Source: Cyclobacteriaceae bacterium
Lineage (GTDB): Bacteria > Bacteroidota > Bacteroidia > Cytophagales > Cyclobacteriaceae
Length of the DNA stretch: 64,000 nt
NCBI GenBank assembly: GCA_016787645.1
Contig: JAEUUF010000026.1
Coordinates: 186,001 to 250,000, forward strand
Direction of reading: 5' to 3'
In this document: one piece after another, positions 1 to 8,780 of the stretch
Numbering within the stretch: position 1 is the stretch's first letter
Layout of the letters: each line of letters opens with the position of its first letter
Notes under the pieces: generated by a model
The model's input: the letters and a program-made list of their open reading frames with translations, nothing else
Database searches by the model: none
Told to the model about the DNA's origin: nothing
Translations under genes and position numbers: made by a program

Positions 1-24
1 CATGACCTCTACGAAAACTCCCCT

Positions 25-1158
25 ATGGTTGTTCGGTGCTTCGTGACATTTTGTTTGTTCTTGGGCTCGTGGGCAGGATTTGCACAAGAAGACGAGAAGT
101 CCACCGAGATCAGCGCTCTTCCGAAATCCATCGACTCGACCCACATTGGCTACAAGAATAAACTTCTTGTTTTTCCCATAGTGGCTCTTTCCACGGAGAC
201 GAGTTGGGTGTTTGGCATTGCCAACGCCTATGTCTTCAAAACCTCCAAAAAGGACCCTACCCTCCGGACGTCAACTATGCCATCCGGGATCCTGTACACG
301 CTAAAGGATCAAATTCTTATCGCCCTGGGCGCCAACATTTTCCTTCCAAGGGAAAAGTACATTATTCGCTTTGAGAATACGTTTAGCAAGTTTCCTGATA
401 AATTCTGGGGAATTGGCAACAACACCCCTTCCAGCGCGGAAGAGTCCTACACTATTAGCCAGTTCTATATCAACCCGGCCATCAGCCGCAAGATCAGAAG
501 GAATTTGTTCCTGGGAGTCGGCATCGAATACCAAAGTGTGTTCAACATCAAATACAAGGCTGGAGGAAATTTCGAAAAGGACCAGGTTCTGGGCATTTAC
601 AACCGGGAAGAATACAGCGTCTTTGGCATGAGTGCACTGATCACCTTTGATTCAAGAAACCACGCCTACACCCCTAACCACGGTTCGTTGTTTCGTGTTA
701 AGTTCTCCGATTTCAACAAGAACCTGGCAAGCGACTACAACTTTCACCTGTTTGATGTCGATATCCGGAAATTCTTCCAGCTGAAACCTCAGAATATCCT
801 CGCCTTTCAATATTACGGTATGTTCACCTTTGGTGATGTCCCCTACCGGCACCTGGCACTACTGGGCGGCAACGCGATGATGCGCGGATACTATGGAGGC
901 CGCTACCGCGACAAGATGTTCATGGGCCTCCAGGCAGAATACCGGTTTCCAGTGTACTGGAGGTTTGGTGCTGCCACATTCGCCAGCGCAGGACAAGTCG
1001 CCGATAACGGAACTCAATTCAATTTCTCCGGGCTTCATTACGCAGTCGGGGGCGGCATACGTTTTTCCGTGTTACCCAGAGAGAACCTTAACCTCCGCTT
1101 CGATGTGGCGTACGGAGACAAGGTGAATTATTACGTAGTGCTTGCTGAATCGTTCTAG
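25..1158 (+). CDS. BamA/TamA-type (Omp85 surface-antigen) outer-membrane beta-barrel protein
   Basis: The protein has 377 residues. It starts with a signal peptide (about residues 1-20, ending in FAQ) and continues as alternating hydrophobic and aromatic strands typical of an outer-membrane barrel. The C-terminal half has the Omp85 barrel character: an ALLGGNAMMRGYYGGRYRD segment near residue 280 matches the conserved loop of the surface-antigen domain, and the last residue is Phe. No POTRA repeats are present, so it is a barrel-only member and not BamA itself. The reading frame is open upstream to the window edge, but the signal peptide supports the start used here. It meets the minus-strand sanA tail to tail. 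Role in lipid or protein transport is unknown. Confidence 0.78.
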   Translation: MVVRCFVTFCLFLGSWAGFAQEDEKSTEISALPKSIDSTHIGYKNKLLVFPIVALSTETSWVFGIANAYVFKTSKKDPTLRTSTMPSGILYTLKDQILIALGANIFLPREKYIIRFENTFSKFPDKFWGIGNNTPSSAEESYTISQFYINPAISRKIRRNLFLGVGIEYQSVFNIKYKAGGNFEKDQVLGIYNREEYSVFGMSALITFDSRNHAYTPNHGSLFRVKFSDFNKNLASDYNFHLFDVDIRKFFQLKPQNILAFQYYGMFTFGDVPYRHLALLGGNAMMRGYYGGRYRDKMFMGLQAEYRFPVYWRFGAATFASAGQVADNGTQFNFSGLHYAVGGGIRFSVLPRENLNLRFDVAYGDKVNYYVVLAESF

Positions 1159-1160
1159 GC

Positions 1161-1811
1161 TTAGCCCATGTCAATGGGCTCCTTCTCCCCCAAGTGCCTT
1201 GGACCTGTTTTGAAAACATAGAGGTCCAACACCGCCTTGGCGCGCGCAAAATACTCCCTGACATAAACGCTGACCGCCGGTTCATCCGATGGTTCATTGG
1301 CGACAAGCGCTACCGCATCAATATGGTAGAAGCGGCTGATAAAGAGAGCGCGGTAGGAATGGAATGGTTGGGTAATGATGGTGATGTGTTCTTGCCCGAA
1401 GATCTCCTTGCTGCGTACCACAGAATCCAGGGTTCTAAGTCCTGCATAGTCAAGGGTAATGGCCGAATCCGGAACACCCAGTTTCAACAGGGCACGTTTC
1501 ATTTCCAGTGGCTCATTGTAGAAGCGCGACCGATTGTCACCACTCACAATGATGTGGCCAATCTTACCCATGGCATATAAACGCGCCGCGGCCTCCATGC
1601 GATTGTGAAAAAAGGGATTGGGCGACCCATCCGAACGACGACTGCTCGTCCCCAGCACTAAACCTACCGGGTTAGACGGGATACGATCGTAATCCGAAAA
1701 AACCTCATTCGAAGTGCTTCGGACAATCCACCAATTGGCGGCCACCAGCAGAAGGATGAAAAAAGTTCCAACCACCCAACTCAACCGCCACACCCATCGC
1801 GCGAAAGACAT
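1161..1811 (-). CDS. sanA: SanA/YdcF-family (DUF218) membrane protein
   Basis: The protein has about 216 residues, with one N-terminal membrane segment (roughly residues 5-27) and a DUF218 domain. SanA hallmarks are plain: VLGTSSR, an HNRMEAAARLY helix, IIVSGDNRSRFYNEP, LDYAGLRTLDSVVRSKEIF and ITQPFHSYRALFI. E. coli SanA is linked to envelope barrier function and vancomycin exclusion at high temperature; its reaction is not established. A longer frame opens at a TTG at 1838, but the ATG at 1811 puts the membrane segment at the usual place. The gene lies 29 bases downstream of trmH on the same strand and may be cotranscribed with it. Confidence 0.85.
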   Translation of the reverse strand: MSFARWVWRLSWVVGTFFILLLVAANWWIVRSTSNEVFSDYDRIPSNPVGLVLGTSSRRSDGSPNPFFHNRMEAAARLYAMGKIGHIIVSGDNRSRFYNEPLEMKRALLKLGVPDSAITLDYAGLRTLDSVVRSKEIFGQEHITIITQPFHSYRALFISRFYHIDAVALVANEPSDEPAVSVYVREYFARAKAVLDLYVFKTGPRHLGEKEPIDMG

Positions 1812-1840
1812 ACGTACCCCTTGATTAAAGCCGGACAAAA

Positions 1841-2524
1841 CTACTGAATTGTCTTCAGATACTCCCGCTCAATGACTTCTGCATTGCGCACACTCTTCTT
1901 GTACCAAAGCAATCGGAGCGTTTCTTTCTCTTCCTCACTTAACTGCCATGAGATTTCTGACTGACGTAACCCGGAGAGGCTCGTGTACAGGCAAATAGCT
2001 GCACTTACCGATATGTTCATACTTTCCGTAAAGCCTGTCATCGGTATGGTTACGGCAAGGTCCGCTTGTTTAAGTGCAAAGTCCGAGGACCCATGTCGTT
2101 CATTGCCCATGACAATCGCCAGGGGTCTATCCAGCGGAACTTCACCAATCGGAGTTCCACCTGCCGGATCAGTTACCGCGATTCGGTAGCCCTGCTGCCG
2201 AAGGGCATTGAAACATTCCGAAGTGTTGTTATGTCCCTTCTTGCGGTAGCGAACAATATTCAACCACTTATTGGACCCTTTCAAGACCAGCTTATTGGTT
2301 GACCATTCGCTATTGGTCTCTATGACATGCACATCTTGTAAGCCCATGCATTCGCACGTACGAATGACGGCACTGGTATTTTGCGATTGATAAATATCTT
2401 CCAGGACGATGGTGATATATCGGGTTCTTTGGGCAAGCACGCGCTCCATGAATTCCCTTTTGTGCTCCGAAACAAACTGGCTAAAGTGTTCCTTTAATAG
2501 GCGTTGATGTTGAAGTGGTTCCAT
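1841..2524 (-). CDS. trmH: tRNA (guanosine-18-2'-O)-methyltransferase TrmH (SpoU/SPOUT family)
   Basis: This SPOUT methyltransferase of about 227 residues would methylate the 2'-O of G18 in the tRNA D-loop with S-adenosylmethionine. The three family motifs are visible: QNTSAVIRTCE (motif 1), IVMGNERHG (motif 2) and IPMTGFTESMNISVSAAICLY (motif 3, the knot). TrmH-like helices flank the core on both sides. The frame is open to 2563, but the ATG at 2524 is preferred: a TACCTTGC element (2532-2538, one base short of the Bacteroidota -7 consensus) and an upstream TTTG (2561-2564) lie just ahead of it. The stretch 2525-2739 between this gene and the next holds no other gene that I can see. Confidence 0.88.
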   Translation of the reverse strand: MEPLQHQRLLKEHFSQFVSEHKREFMERVLAQRTRYITIVLEDIYQSQNTSAVIRTCECMGLQDVHVIETNSEWSTNKLVLKGSNKWLNIVRYRKKGHNNTSECFNALRQQGYRIAVTDPAGGTPIGEVPLDRPLAIVMGNERHGSSDFALKQADLAVTIPMTGFTESMNISVSAAICLYTSLSGLRQSEISWQLSEEEKETLRLLWYKKSVRNAEVIEREYLKTIQ

Positions 2525-2739
2525 TGAAATGCAAGGTACTCTGCGAGTTATTAAGTTGATCAAAGCATGTGAAGATATTAGAATAAAGCCACACGCATGA
2601 AATGGTGATGAAGAACAAGATAATTGGATAACTTTGTGTCAACTTTTTGATGCGGTAGTTCGTTGCACTGCCAACCATGTTGCCGCCGATGACGGGTCCT
2701 TTCTTAAGGTTTTCGTATTTTTGCACCGGTTTTTGAGCA

Positions 2740-3546
2740 ATGAAAAGAATAATCTTCATATCAATCGTTTGCATGCTATGGATTGGCGCTGCGCAAGCCC
2801 AATACATTCCGCTATCAAGCGATGAGCAGGGGTTTCGCAACGAACGACTTGAACATTTTTCACAACCAATAGAACTGCGTCGTTGGGAGATCGTCCAGGA
2901 CACGGCCGATGAATGGCGCGAGTGGGAAGTGGTTGACAATTATTCCTTCGGTATTAACCGCGGTTCTTTGTCGATGATCGCTGATCTGGAATCGCTCCAT
3001 CCTTACTTCCGTGACAAAGTGTTGGAACTGATTCGCGTCTGCCGGTCGAAAGGTATTGAACTTGCCGTGGTGGAAACCTATCGAACACATGCCAAGCAAA
3101 CAGAGTACAAGAAAATGGGCCGTCGCTATACGCGTTCCAAAGCTGGACATTCCAAGCATCAGTATGGCCTTGCCGTGGATGTGGTGCCCGTCATCGATAG
3201 TATCCCCCAGTGGAAGAACCTGAGATTGTGGAGAAAGATTGGTCCGATCGGAGAGCAACTCGGTATGCGTTGGGGAGGCCGTTGGTCCAGGCTGTATGAT
3301 CCCGGCCATTTTGAATGGACCGGTGGTTTGCTCGCCTCCGATCTGGCCAAAGGCCACTTCCCAGCTATTCCGCATCCTGAACAATATCCTTGCCTCGATG
3401 AAGACCTCAAGGAGCTTCGCCGCCATTGGAAAGCTTGGGAGAACGAACAATCCATTGTTGCCGATAAGATGGCCAGGGAAAAACGCGAGCGCATGCTGGC
3501 TGCAACCGCTGCCCGCAGTCTCGCTCGTACGGGCGGGCAAGACTAG
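2740..3546 (+). CDS. M15-family peptidoglycan peptidase (D-Ala-D-Ala carboxypeptidase / L-Ala-D-Glu peptidase like)
   Basis: This exported protein has 268 residues and a signal peptide (1-20, GAAQAQ). The M15 zinc site is intact: SKHQYGLAVDVVP supplies His140 and Asp147, and DPGHFEW supplies His190. The AVVETYRT segment before it matches the substrate-binding strand of the family. It would act in the periplasm on peptide crosslinks of the cell wall. A basic, Arg/Ala-rich helix of about 45 residues (220-268) follows the catalytic domain and is not part of the core fold. The fine specificity (carboxy- or endopeptidase) cannot be read from the sequence. Confidence 0.87.
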   Translation: MKRIIFISIVCMLWIGAAQAQYIPLSSDEQGFRNERLEHFSQPIELRRWEIVQDTADEWREWEVVDNYSFGINRGSLSMIADLESLHPYFRDKVLELIRVCRSKGIELAVVETYRTHAKQTEYKKMGRRYTRSKAGHSKHQYGLAVDVVPVIDSIPQWKNLRLWRKIGPIGEQLGMRWGGRWSRLYDPGHFEWTGGLLASDLAKGHFPAIPHPEQYPCLDEDLKELRRHWKAWENEQSIVADKMAREKRERMLAATAARSLARTGGQD

Positions 3547-3680
3547 ACTTCAGCCAGTACTCCACCGAATTAATTCACTTTGTTCTGTCTTTCATCTCCC
3601 CTTATCAGGTGGGAACAGGAGATTGCTGAATGGCATGAGATGGCTTGAAGTCTTATCTTTACCCACTTCACAAAACGGAT

Positions 3681-4730
3681 ATGAAAAAGATGTGGGCTGT
3701 TTACGTTGTTGTTGCTGCGGTGATCTACTTCATTGGCAATACCCTTTTCGTCGCGGGCGCCTTTAAGAGCATTCAACCCCATCAGGAAGGCATTACTGAG
3801 AAAATCTACACTGGCATTTATGGCGCCGAAGACATGGACCTTGACGAGGCGACGGGCAAACTCTATATCTCATCCGCTAACCGATGGAACACGCAACAGG
3901 GACTTCCTGCCGATGACGGCATATGGGTGATTGATCTCGACTCCACTCAATCTCCAAGACGGCTTGCCACCAACTACCCCGGTGAATTTCATCCCCATGG
4001 CATTTCCTTCTTGCGAACGGATTCTACCGCCAAACTTTGGGTGGTTAATCACAACCCTGCTGGAAATTTTGTAGAAGTCTTCATTATCAAGAATGACAGT
4101 CTGCTGCATCAAAGAAGCCTCGAGGATGCATCGATGTGCTGCCCGAACGATGTAGTCGCGGTTTCAGCAAATCAGTGCTACGTCACCAATGACCATGGCA
4201 CGCAAAAAGGATTCAAGCGAACCCTGGAGGACTATGGCCGGCTCCCCTTCTCTTCGTTGCTCTACTTTGATGGCAAGAGCTTCACTACTGCCTACGGGGG
4301 ATTGCGCTACGGTAACGGGGTAAATATCTCGAATGATGGAAAACAACTTTACCTGGCGGAGACTACCGGACGTAAAGTCCTGACGTTCGATCGTGACGCA
4401 ACGACGGGGGCTCTCAAACTCACCAATACATTCCAATTGGATACAGGCGTTGATAATATTGATGTGGATGCCAATGGTCACCTTTGGATCGCGGCACATC
4501 CCAAATTGCTGGCTTTTGTAGGTCATGCAAAAGACTCGACCAAGAAGTCACCGTCGCAAGTGCTGCGGCTTACCCCAATTGATACGGAGGGATTCCAGGT
4601 AACCGAACTAATGATTGATGATGGCCGACAACTTTCAGGATCCAGTATCGCGGTCCGGTACAAAGACGAGCTTTTCGTAGGAGGTGTATTTGAACCGAAG
4701 ATCCTGAGAATCCGGTTGAAGCAACCTTAG
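3681..4730 (+). CDS. Paraoxonase/arylesterase-like calcium-dependent lactonase, membrane anchored
   Basis: This 349-residue protein has an N-terminal membrane anchor (residues 5-27) and a six-bladed propeller of the paraoxonase (PON) family. By eye every metal-site motif of PON1 has a counterpart: GAED (Glu50, Asp51), PND (Asn156, Asp157), NGVN (Asn212) and VDNID (Asp258, Asn259). The two PON histidines match HPHG (His106) and VVNH (His124). The family hydrolyses lactones and aryl esters with bound calcium, so a periplasmic lactonase is the best guess; the natural substrate is unknown. The frame is open from 3645, but the ATG at 3681 places the anchor correctly. The next gene starts 11 bases downstream. 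Confidence 0.8.
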   Translation: MKKMWAVYVVVAAVIYFIGNTLFVAGAFKSIQPHQEGITEKIYTGIYGAEDMDLDEATGKLYISSANRWNTQQGLPADDGIWVIDLDSTQSPRRLATNYPGEFHPHGISFLRTDSTAKLWVVNHNPAGNFVEVFIIKNDSLLHQRSLEDASMCCPNDVVAVSANQCYVTNDHGTQKGFKRTLEDYGRLPFSSLLYFDGKSFTTAYGGLRYGNGVNISNDGKQLYLAETTGRKVLTFDRDATTGALKLTNTFQLDTGVDNIDVDANGHLWIAAHPKLLAFVGHAKDSTKKSPSQVLRLTPIDTEGFQVTELMIDDGRQLSGSSIAVRYKDELFVGGVFEPKILRIRLKQP

Positions 4731-4741
4731 ACGACAGCTGA

Positions 4742-5554
4742 GTGATGATCCGTAAATTTCTCCTGAGGCTGGTCGCCATAATTGCCGGATTGTTCGTGGT
4801 GTTATGGTCAGCACTTTTTCTTTTCCAGGACAAGCTAATCTTCCAGTCGGTCAGTCTTGAGCGTAACTATGTCTACAGCTTCAACTTCAATTTTCAAGAA
4901 TACTTCATCCCTGTCGGCGGCCAACACACAGATACCCTTAATGCCCTTTCGTTCAAACCGAAGGAAGAGTCAAAGGGGCTGATCATTTATTTTCATGGCA
5001 ATCGGGGCAACCTGCAACGTTGGGGCCAGTATGCGCCGAATCTTACCCGGCATGGTTATGAGGTACTCATGATCGATTACCGGGGGTATGGAAAAAGTAC
5101 TGGTAAACCCGGAGAGCAAGCATTCTACAGCGATGCCCGGCAAGTATATCAATGGGCTCGCGGTCGTCATCCGGAAGGAAAACTGATCCTCTATGGCCGT
5201 TCACTTGGTTCGGCGGTGGCCTCTCACCTGGCAACCGAGGTTTCTTGTGATCTCCTAATTCTCGAAACTCCATTTGATGAACTACGAGGAGTAATGGACC
5301 CCTATTTTGAATTCGGAATTCAGTTTCTGCCACTGCGCTACAAGTTCTCCAATTACGAAAACCTCCGAGATGTTCAATCAAGGGTCCTCATTCTTCATGG
5401 AACAGCGGATAAAGTGGTTCCGTTGAGTTCTGCCCTGCGACTCAAGTCCCAGCTTCAATCACCAGAAGACTTTGTCATCATTCCCAAGGGTGGGCACCGT
5501 AACCTGGGATCATTTCCTGAATACCAGCTAGCCCTGGAGAAGTTCCTCCCGTAG
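4742..5554 (+). CDS. Alpha/beta hydrolase (Bem46/YfhR-like), membrane anchored
   Basis: The protein has 270 residues, with one N-terminal membrane segment (about 5-25) and an alpha/beta hydrolase fold. The HGN oxyanion motif (YFHGNRGN), the nucleophile elbow GRSLGS, the acid loop GTADKVVP and the catalytic histidine in KGGHRNL are all present. Bem46-like proteins face the periplasm or membrane surface and have no settled substrate. The next gene encodes a homologue, so this is a tandem duplication. Confidence 0.8.
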   Translation: MMIRKFLLRLVAIIAGLFVVLWSALFLFQDKLIFQSVSLERNYVYSFNFNFQEYFIPVGGQHTDTLNALSFKPKEESKGLIIYFHGNRGNLQRWGQYAPNLTRHGYEVLMIDYRGYGKSTGKPGEQAFYSDARQVYQWARGRHPEGKLILYGRSLGSAVASHLATEVSCDLLILETPFDELRGVMDPYFEFGIQFLPLRYKFSNYENLRDVQSRVLILHGTADKVVPLSSALRLKSQLQSPEDFVIIPKGGHRNLGSFPEYQLALEKFLP

Positions 5555-5607
5555 TCATTTCACGCTTTGAAGATTAATTCCTATTTTTTTCATCGAATGG
5601 TGATCTC

Positions 5608-6411
5608 ATGGAGATAATAGTGCTTGCCGTTGTTCTTGGGTACGTTGCGTTATGCCTGATTTTCTATTTTACCCAGCACCTCTATTTCTTCCGCCCGGAG
5701 ATACTGTCCCACACGTTCAAGTATCAATACGTTTTTCCATTTGAAGAATTGAATTTCGATACAGCAGATGGCGGCAGGATCAACGCCATCCACTTCAAGG
5801 TCCCCAACTCACGAGGCATCATCTACTACCTGAAAGGGAATTCCCGCAGCATCAAAGGTTGGGGTAAGTTCGCTAAAGACTTCCTAAGCAATGGCTATGA
5901 CTTCTTCATGATGGATTACCGGGGCTTTGGAAAAAGCCGGGGCAAAAGGACCCAGGCGAAACTCTTTGAGGATGCGCAACAACTCTATAAATGGCTGAGT
6001 ACTCAGTATCCCGAAGACCGGATCGTGCTGTATGGTCGTTCACTGGGGTCGGGCATAGCGGCCCGTATCGCTTCGTGGAATCGACCCCGGATGTTGATCC
6101 TCGATTCGCCATACCGCAGTTTCTATCGCAATGCGGTTCGGTTTGCATTCCTACTGCCGCTGAAGTGGCTCCTCCGATATGACCTTCGTACCGACGAATA
6201 CTTGCACTCAGTGACCTGCCCGGTGCATATTATCCATGGCAATCGAGACCGACTGGTTTCCTTTCGCCAAAGCGAAGAACTCAAGGCATTATATCCTGAA
6301 AAGATAAACCTCCATCCCATCGAGGGTGCCCACCATAACGATCTCCCGGATTACCCTGAATTTTTTGAATTGCTTTACGACATCCTCTACGTTGAGCCCG
6401 GGAAATCCTAA
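5608..6411 (+). CDS. Alpha/beta hydrolase, tandem paralogue of the preceding gene
   Basis: This 267-residue protein is clearly homologous to the preceding one: the two share an MxDYRGxGKSxG block and the YGRSLGS nucleophile elbow. It has an N-terminal membrane segment (3-22), the Ser nucleophile in GRSLG, the acid in GNRDRLVS and the His in EGAHHND. One difference stands out: the oxyanion-hole motif HGN is replaced by KGN (YYLKGNSRS), so the usual His before Gly is lost. The catalytic triad is intact, so it is probably active with altered chemistry or specificity. The acyl-CoA ligase gene begins 19 bases downstream. Confidence 0.8.
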   Translation: MEIIVLAVVLGYVALCLIFYFTQHLYFFRPEILSHTFKYQYVFPFEELNFDTADGGRINAIHFKVPNSRGIIYYLKGNSRSIKGWGKFAKDFLSNGYDFFMMDYRGFGKSRGKRTQAKLFEDAQQLYKWLSTQYPEDRIVLYGRSLGSGIAARIASWNRPRMLILDSPYRSFYRNAVRFAFLLPLKWLLRYDLRTDEYLHSVTCPVHIIHGNRDRLVSFRQSEELKALYPEKINLHPIEGAHHNDLPDYPEFFELLYDILYVEPGKS

Positions 6412-6430
6412 ATTGCCCTGACCGCTCCGG

Positions 6431-8215
6431 ATGACCTCCGCACCTTCCATAGATTTCACACGTGTTTTTGACTTGCTTTCGTATCAGCAGGTTAAGTATC
6501 CGCAGTTGATTGCCTTCGCATCGCAACAGGCCAGGGAGTGGAAGGGACTTTCCACAGAACAGGTGCGGCAGGGTGCCAATTCAGTCTCGGCTTGGCTCAT
6601 CACCAATGGTTTGAAGAAGGGCGACCATGTGGCCTTCATACCGCGAATGGGCAGCCCTGAATGGATCATGTTTGATTTTGGCTGTCAGCAGATCGGGGCG
6701 GTGGTCGTGCCTATACACCCTACCTCGAGCGAGTCAGAGATGGCTTTTATCCTGAAAGAAACCGAAGCCAGGATGTGCGTCACCGCTGACCGTTCCCTGC
6801 TCGATAAAGTAGGCGCGGTGAAATCGGACATACCGTCCCTGGTTTACTTGTTTCACCTGGAGCAGGGAATACCCACGGAAATCATAGGAAGCAAAGGAGC
6901 TCAGTCAGACGAGTTGTTGAAAATCATGGACCGGGTGCTGCCGTCGGATGTACTCACGATCATGTACACCTCTGGTACTTCGGGTACTCCCAAGGGTGCC
7001 GTCCTCACGCATGCCAATGTGGTCAGTGCCATCAAGGCCGTTCTTTCATTACTACCCCTTCAGCCAGGAGATAGAGTCATCAGCTTCCTCCCCTTCAGCC
7101 ATATCTTTGAGCGCGCCAGTTGCTACGGCTACATGGCCTTCGGCGTCTCTATTTATTTCAGCCACACACTTGATAAACTTCGCGAGGATTTTTTGACGGT
7201 CAGGCCGAATTTCTTTACCTGCGTACCACGTACCCTGGAAAAGATGTATGACTACCTGCAAGAGCAACGGGAATCAAAAGCGTTGGTCAAACGCCACGTC
7301 ATTGGGTGGGCCATGAAAGTCGGTGCGAAATACCAGGCCGACGGCACCGGCTTACTTTATCGTATGCAACTGATGATCGCCCGGGTCCTTGTACTTGGAC
7401 GCTGGCGCCGCAACCTGGGCGGCAAAGTCAAGTACATTGGTGTGGGTGCGGCTGCGCTTAGGCCGGAAATTGCAAGGCTATTTGCCGCTGCCGGCATTGT
7501 GCCGTTGTCCGGGTACGGGATGACGGAGGCTTCCCCATTCATCTCCACAAACCGATACCTTCCGGGACTCAACCGCCTCGGGACTGTGGGTATCCCCGTC
7601 CCCGGCATCGAGGTAAGGATCGATCAGCCAAATGAAGCGGGCGAGGGAGAAATTCTTGTTCGAGGTCCAAATATCATGAGCGGTTACTTCAAAAGGCCGG
7701 AACTCAATGCAGAGGTCTTCACTTCGGATGGCTGGTTTCGTACAGGCGATGTAGGAAGAATGGTGGCGAAACGATTCCTGGCCATTACCGACCGGAAGAA
7801 GGACATCTTCAAGACCTCTACGGGAAAATACGTGGCACCGCAGGCGGTTCAAAATCACCTGGGCACTTCGCCGTTCATCTCCCAAAGCCTGGTAATCGGG
7901 TTCAATCGACCCTACCTAATTGGGATATTAGTTCCTCATTTTCAGTTACTTAAGAATTGGTGTGAAGATCAAAACATTCACTGGACCTCTCCTACCTATA
8001 TGGTCCATAATATCAAGGTCATCGCGAAGTACCAGGAAGAAATCGACCGGCTAAATGAAGGACTGCAAAGTCATGAGCGGATTAAGAAGTTCATTCTCTC
8101 TGACGAAGAGTGGTCGGTGGAGAACAAGGAATTAACCACGTCCTTCAAACCCATAAGGGCAAAGTTGCAGGACAAGCACAAGGGGCAGATTGAGAAGCTG
8201 TATGCGGGGGATTAG
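6431..8215 (+). CDS. Long-chain fatty-acid--CoA ligase (AMP-binding family)
   Basis: This 594-residue adenylate-forming enzyme would activate long-chain fatty acids to acyl-CoA through an acyl-AMP. It has the P-loop-like TIMYTSGTSGTPKGAVLTH, the YGMTEASP motif, the hinge region DGWFRTGDVG and the C-terminal lysine loop ITDRKKDIFKTSTGKYV. The C-terminal part (TGKYVAPQ, HERIKKFIL, TTSFKPIRAKL) follows the eukaryotic-like long-chain ACSL branch, not the short E. coli FadD branch. No signal peptide is seen, so it should act at the cytoplasmic face of the membrane. Its stop codon lies inside a 9-bp tandem repeat. Confidence 0.88.
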   Translation: MTSAPSIDFTRVFDLLSYQQVKYPQLIAFASQQAREWKGLSTEQVRQGANSVSAWLITNGLKKGDHVAFIPRMGSPEWIMFDFGCQQIGAVVVPIHPTSSESEMAFILKETEARMCVTADRSLLDKVGAVKSDIPSLVYLFHLEQGIPTEIIGSKGAQSDELLKIMDRVLPSDVLTIMYTSGTSGTPKGAVLTHANVVSAIKAVLSLLPLQPGDRVISFLPFSHIFERASCYGYMAFGVSIYFSHTLDKLREDFLTVRPNFFTCVPRTLEKMYDYLQEQRESKALVKRHVIGWAMKVGAKYQADGTGLLYRMQLMIARVLVLGRWRRNLGGKVKYIGVGAAALRPEIARLFAAAGIVPLSGYGMTEASPFISTNRYLPGLNRLGTVGIPVPGIEVRIDQPNEAGEGEILVRGPNIMSGYFKRPELNAEVFTSDGWFRTGDVGRMVAKRFLAITDRKKDIFKTSTGKYVAPQAVQNHLGTSPFISQSLVIGFNRPYLIGILVPHFQLLKNWCEDQNIHWTSPTYMVHNIKVIAKYQEEIDRLNEGLQSHERIKKFILSDEEWSVENKELTTSFKPIRAKLQDKHKGQIEKLYAGD

Positions 8216-8234
8216 AGGGATTAGAGGGATTAGG
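8208..8234. repeat. Three tandem copies of a 9-bp unit (GGGATTAGA)
   Basis: GGGATTAGA occurs three times in a row, the last copy with one change. The first copy contains the TAG stop codon of the acyl-CoA ligase, so copy number could vary without changing the protein. Confidence 0.85.
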
Positions 8235-8248
8235 CTTGGAGGAGGTTT

Positions 8249-8326
8249 CGCGCAAAGCTCGCTAAGGCGCAAAGTAAGGCGCAAAGGAAGACGCAAAGGA
8301 AGACGCAAAGGAAGGCGCTAAGGAAA
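8249..8326. repeat. Left repeat arm with five 12-bp GCGCAAAGGAAG-type units
   Basis: From 8267 to 8326 there are five consecutive 12-bp units (GCGCAAAGTAAG, GCGCAAAGGAAG, ACGCAAAGGAAG twice, GCGCTAAGGAAA). Bases 8275-8294 (TAAGGCGCAAAGGAAGACGC) are a perfect 20-bp inverted match to 8799-8818, on the other side of the GxxExxY gene. The same word family recurs at 11368-11402 and 13115-13391. Confidence 0.85.
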
Positions 8327-8400
8327 ACCTGATCGCGATAGTCAGGGATTCCGCAGGTGACTTATAAGGCTCATGGTGTGATAACGCCGTAAGTTGCTTT

Positions 8401-8778
8401 ATGAGTGAAAATGAGTTGTCAAGAGTGATCGTTAACGTTTGCTTTAACATTCACAAGACTTTGGGGCCGGGCCTTCTTGAAAGTGTTTACGAGGCGGCCA
8501 TATGCCATGATCTGGCAAAATTAGGAATTCCCTTTACCCGGCAGCAGGTACTTCCGGTCATCTACGACGGAGTGCACCTCGATCTGGGTTTCCGAACCGA
8601 CGTTATCGTTATGAACAAGGTTGTGATTGAAATAAAGTCCATTGAAACCGTTGCGCCTGTCCACCGGAAGATATTACTCACCTACCTCCGACTGACCACA
8701 ATAAAGCTTGGATTGCTGGTCAACTTTAGCGAAGAACTTATCAAAGACGGAATTCACAGAGTTGTCAACGGCCTCTAA
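8401..8778 (+). CDS. GxxExxY-family protein (PD-(D/E)XK nuclease-like fold)
   Basis: This 125-residue protein carries the family-defining GLLESVY near residue 25. It also has a PD-(D/E)XK-type core: Asp in FRTDVIV, then E-x-K in VIEIKSIE, followed by the LLTYLRLT and LGLLVNF strands. These proteins are common and scattered across Bacteroidota and other phyla, and their function is unknown. The gene sits alone between two repeat arms in inverted orientation, in the only part of the window dense in that repeat. A nuclease acting on, or maintained by, the repeats is an inference and not shown. Confidence 0.87.
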   Translation: MSENELSRVIVNVCFNIHKTLGPGLLESVYEAAICHDLAKLGIPFTRQQVLPVIYDGVHLDLGFRTDVIVMNKVVIEIKSIETVAPVHRKILLTYLRLTTIKLGLLVNFSEELIKDGIHRVVNGL

Positions 8779-8780
8779 GT

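Noticed and set aside
8249-8326. Tandem repeat as a CRISPR array
   Set aside because: The units are directly contiguous without spacers and the family recurs as single copies and inverted arms elsewhere.
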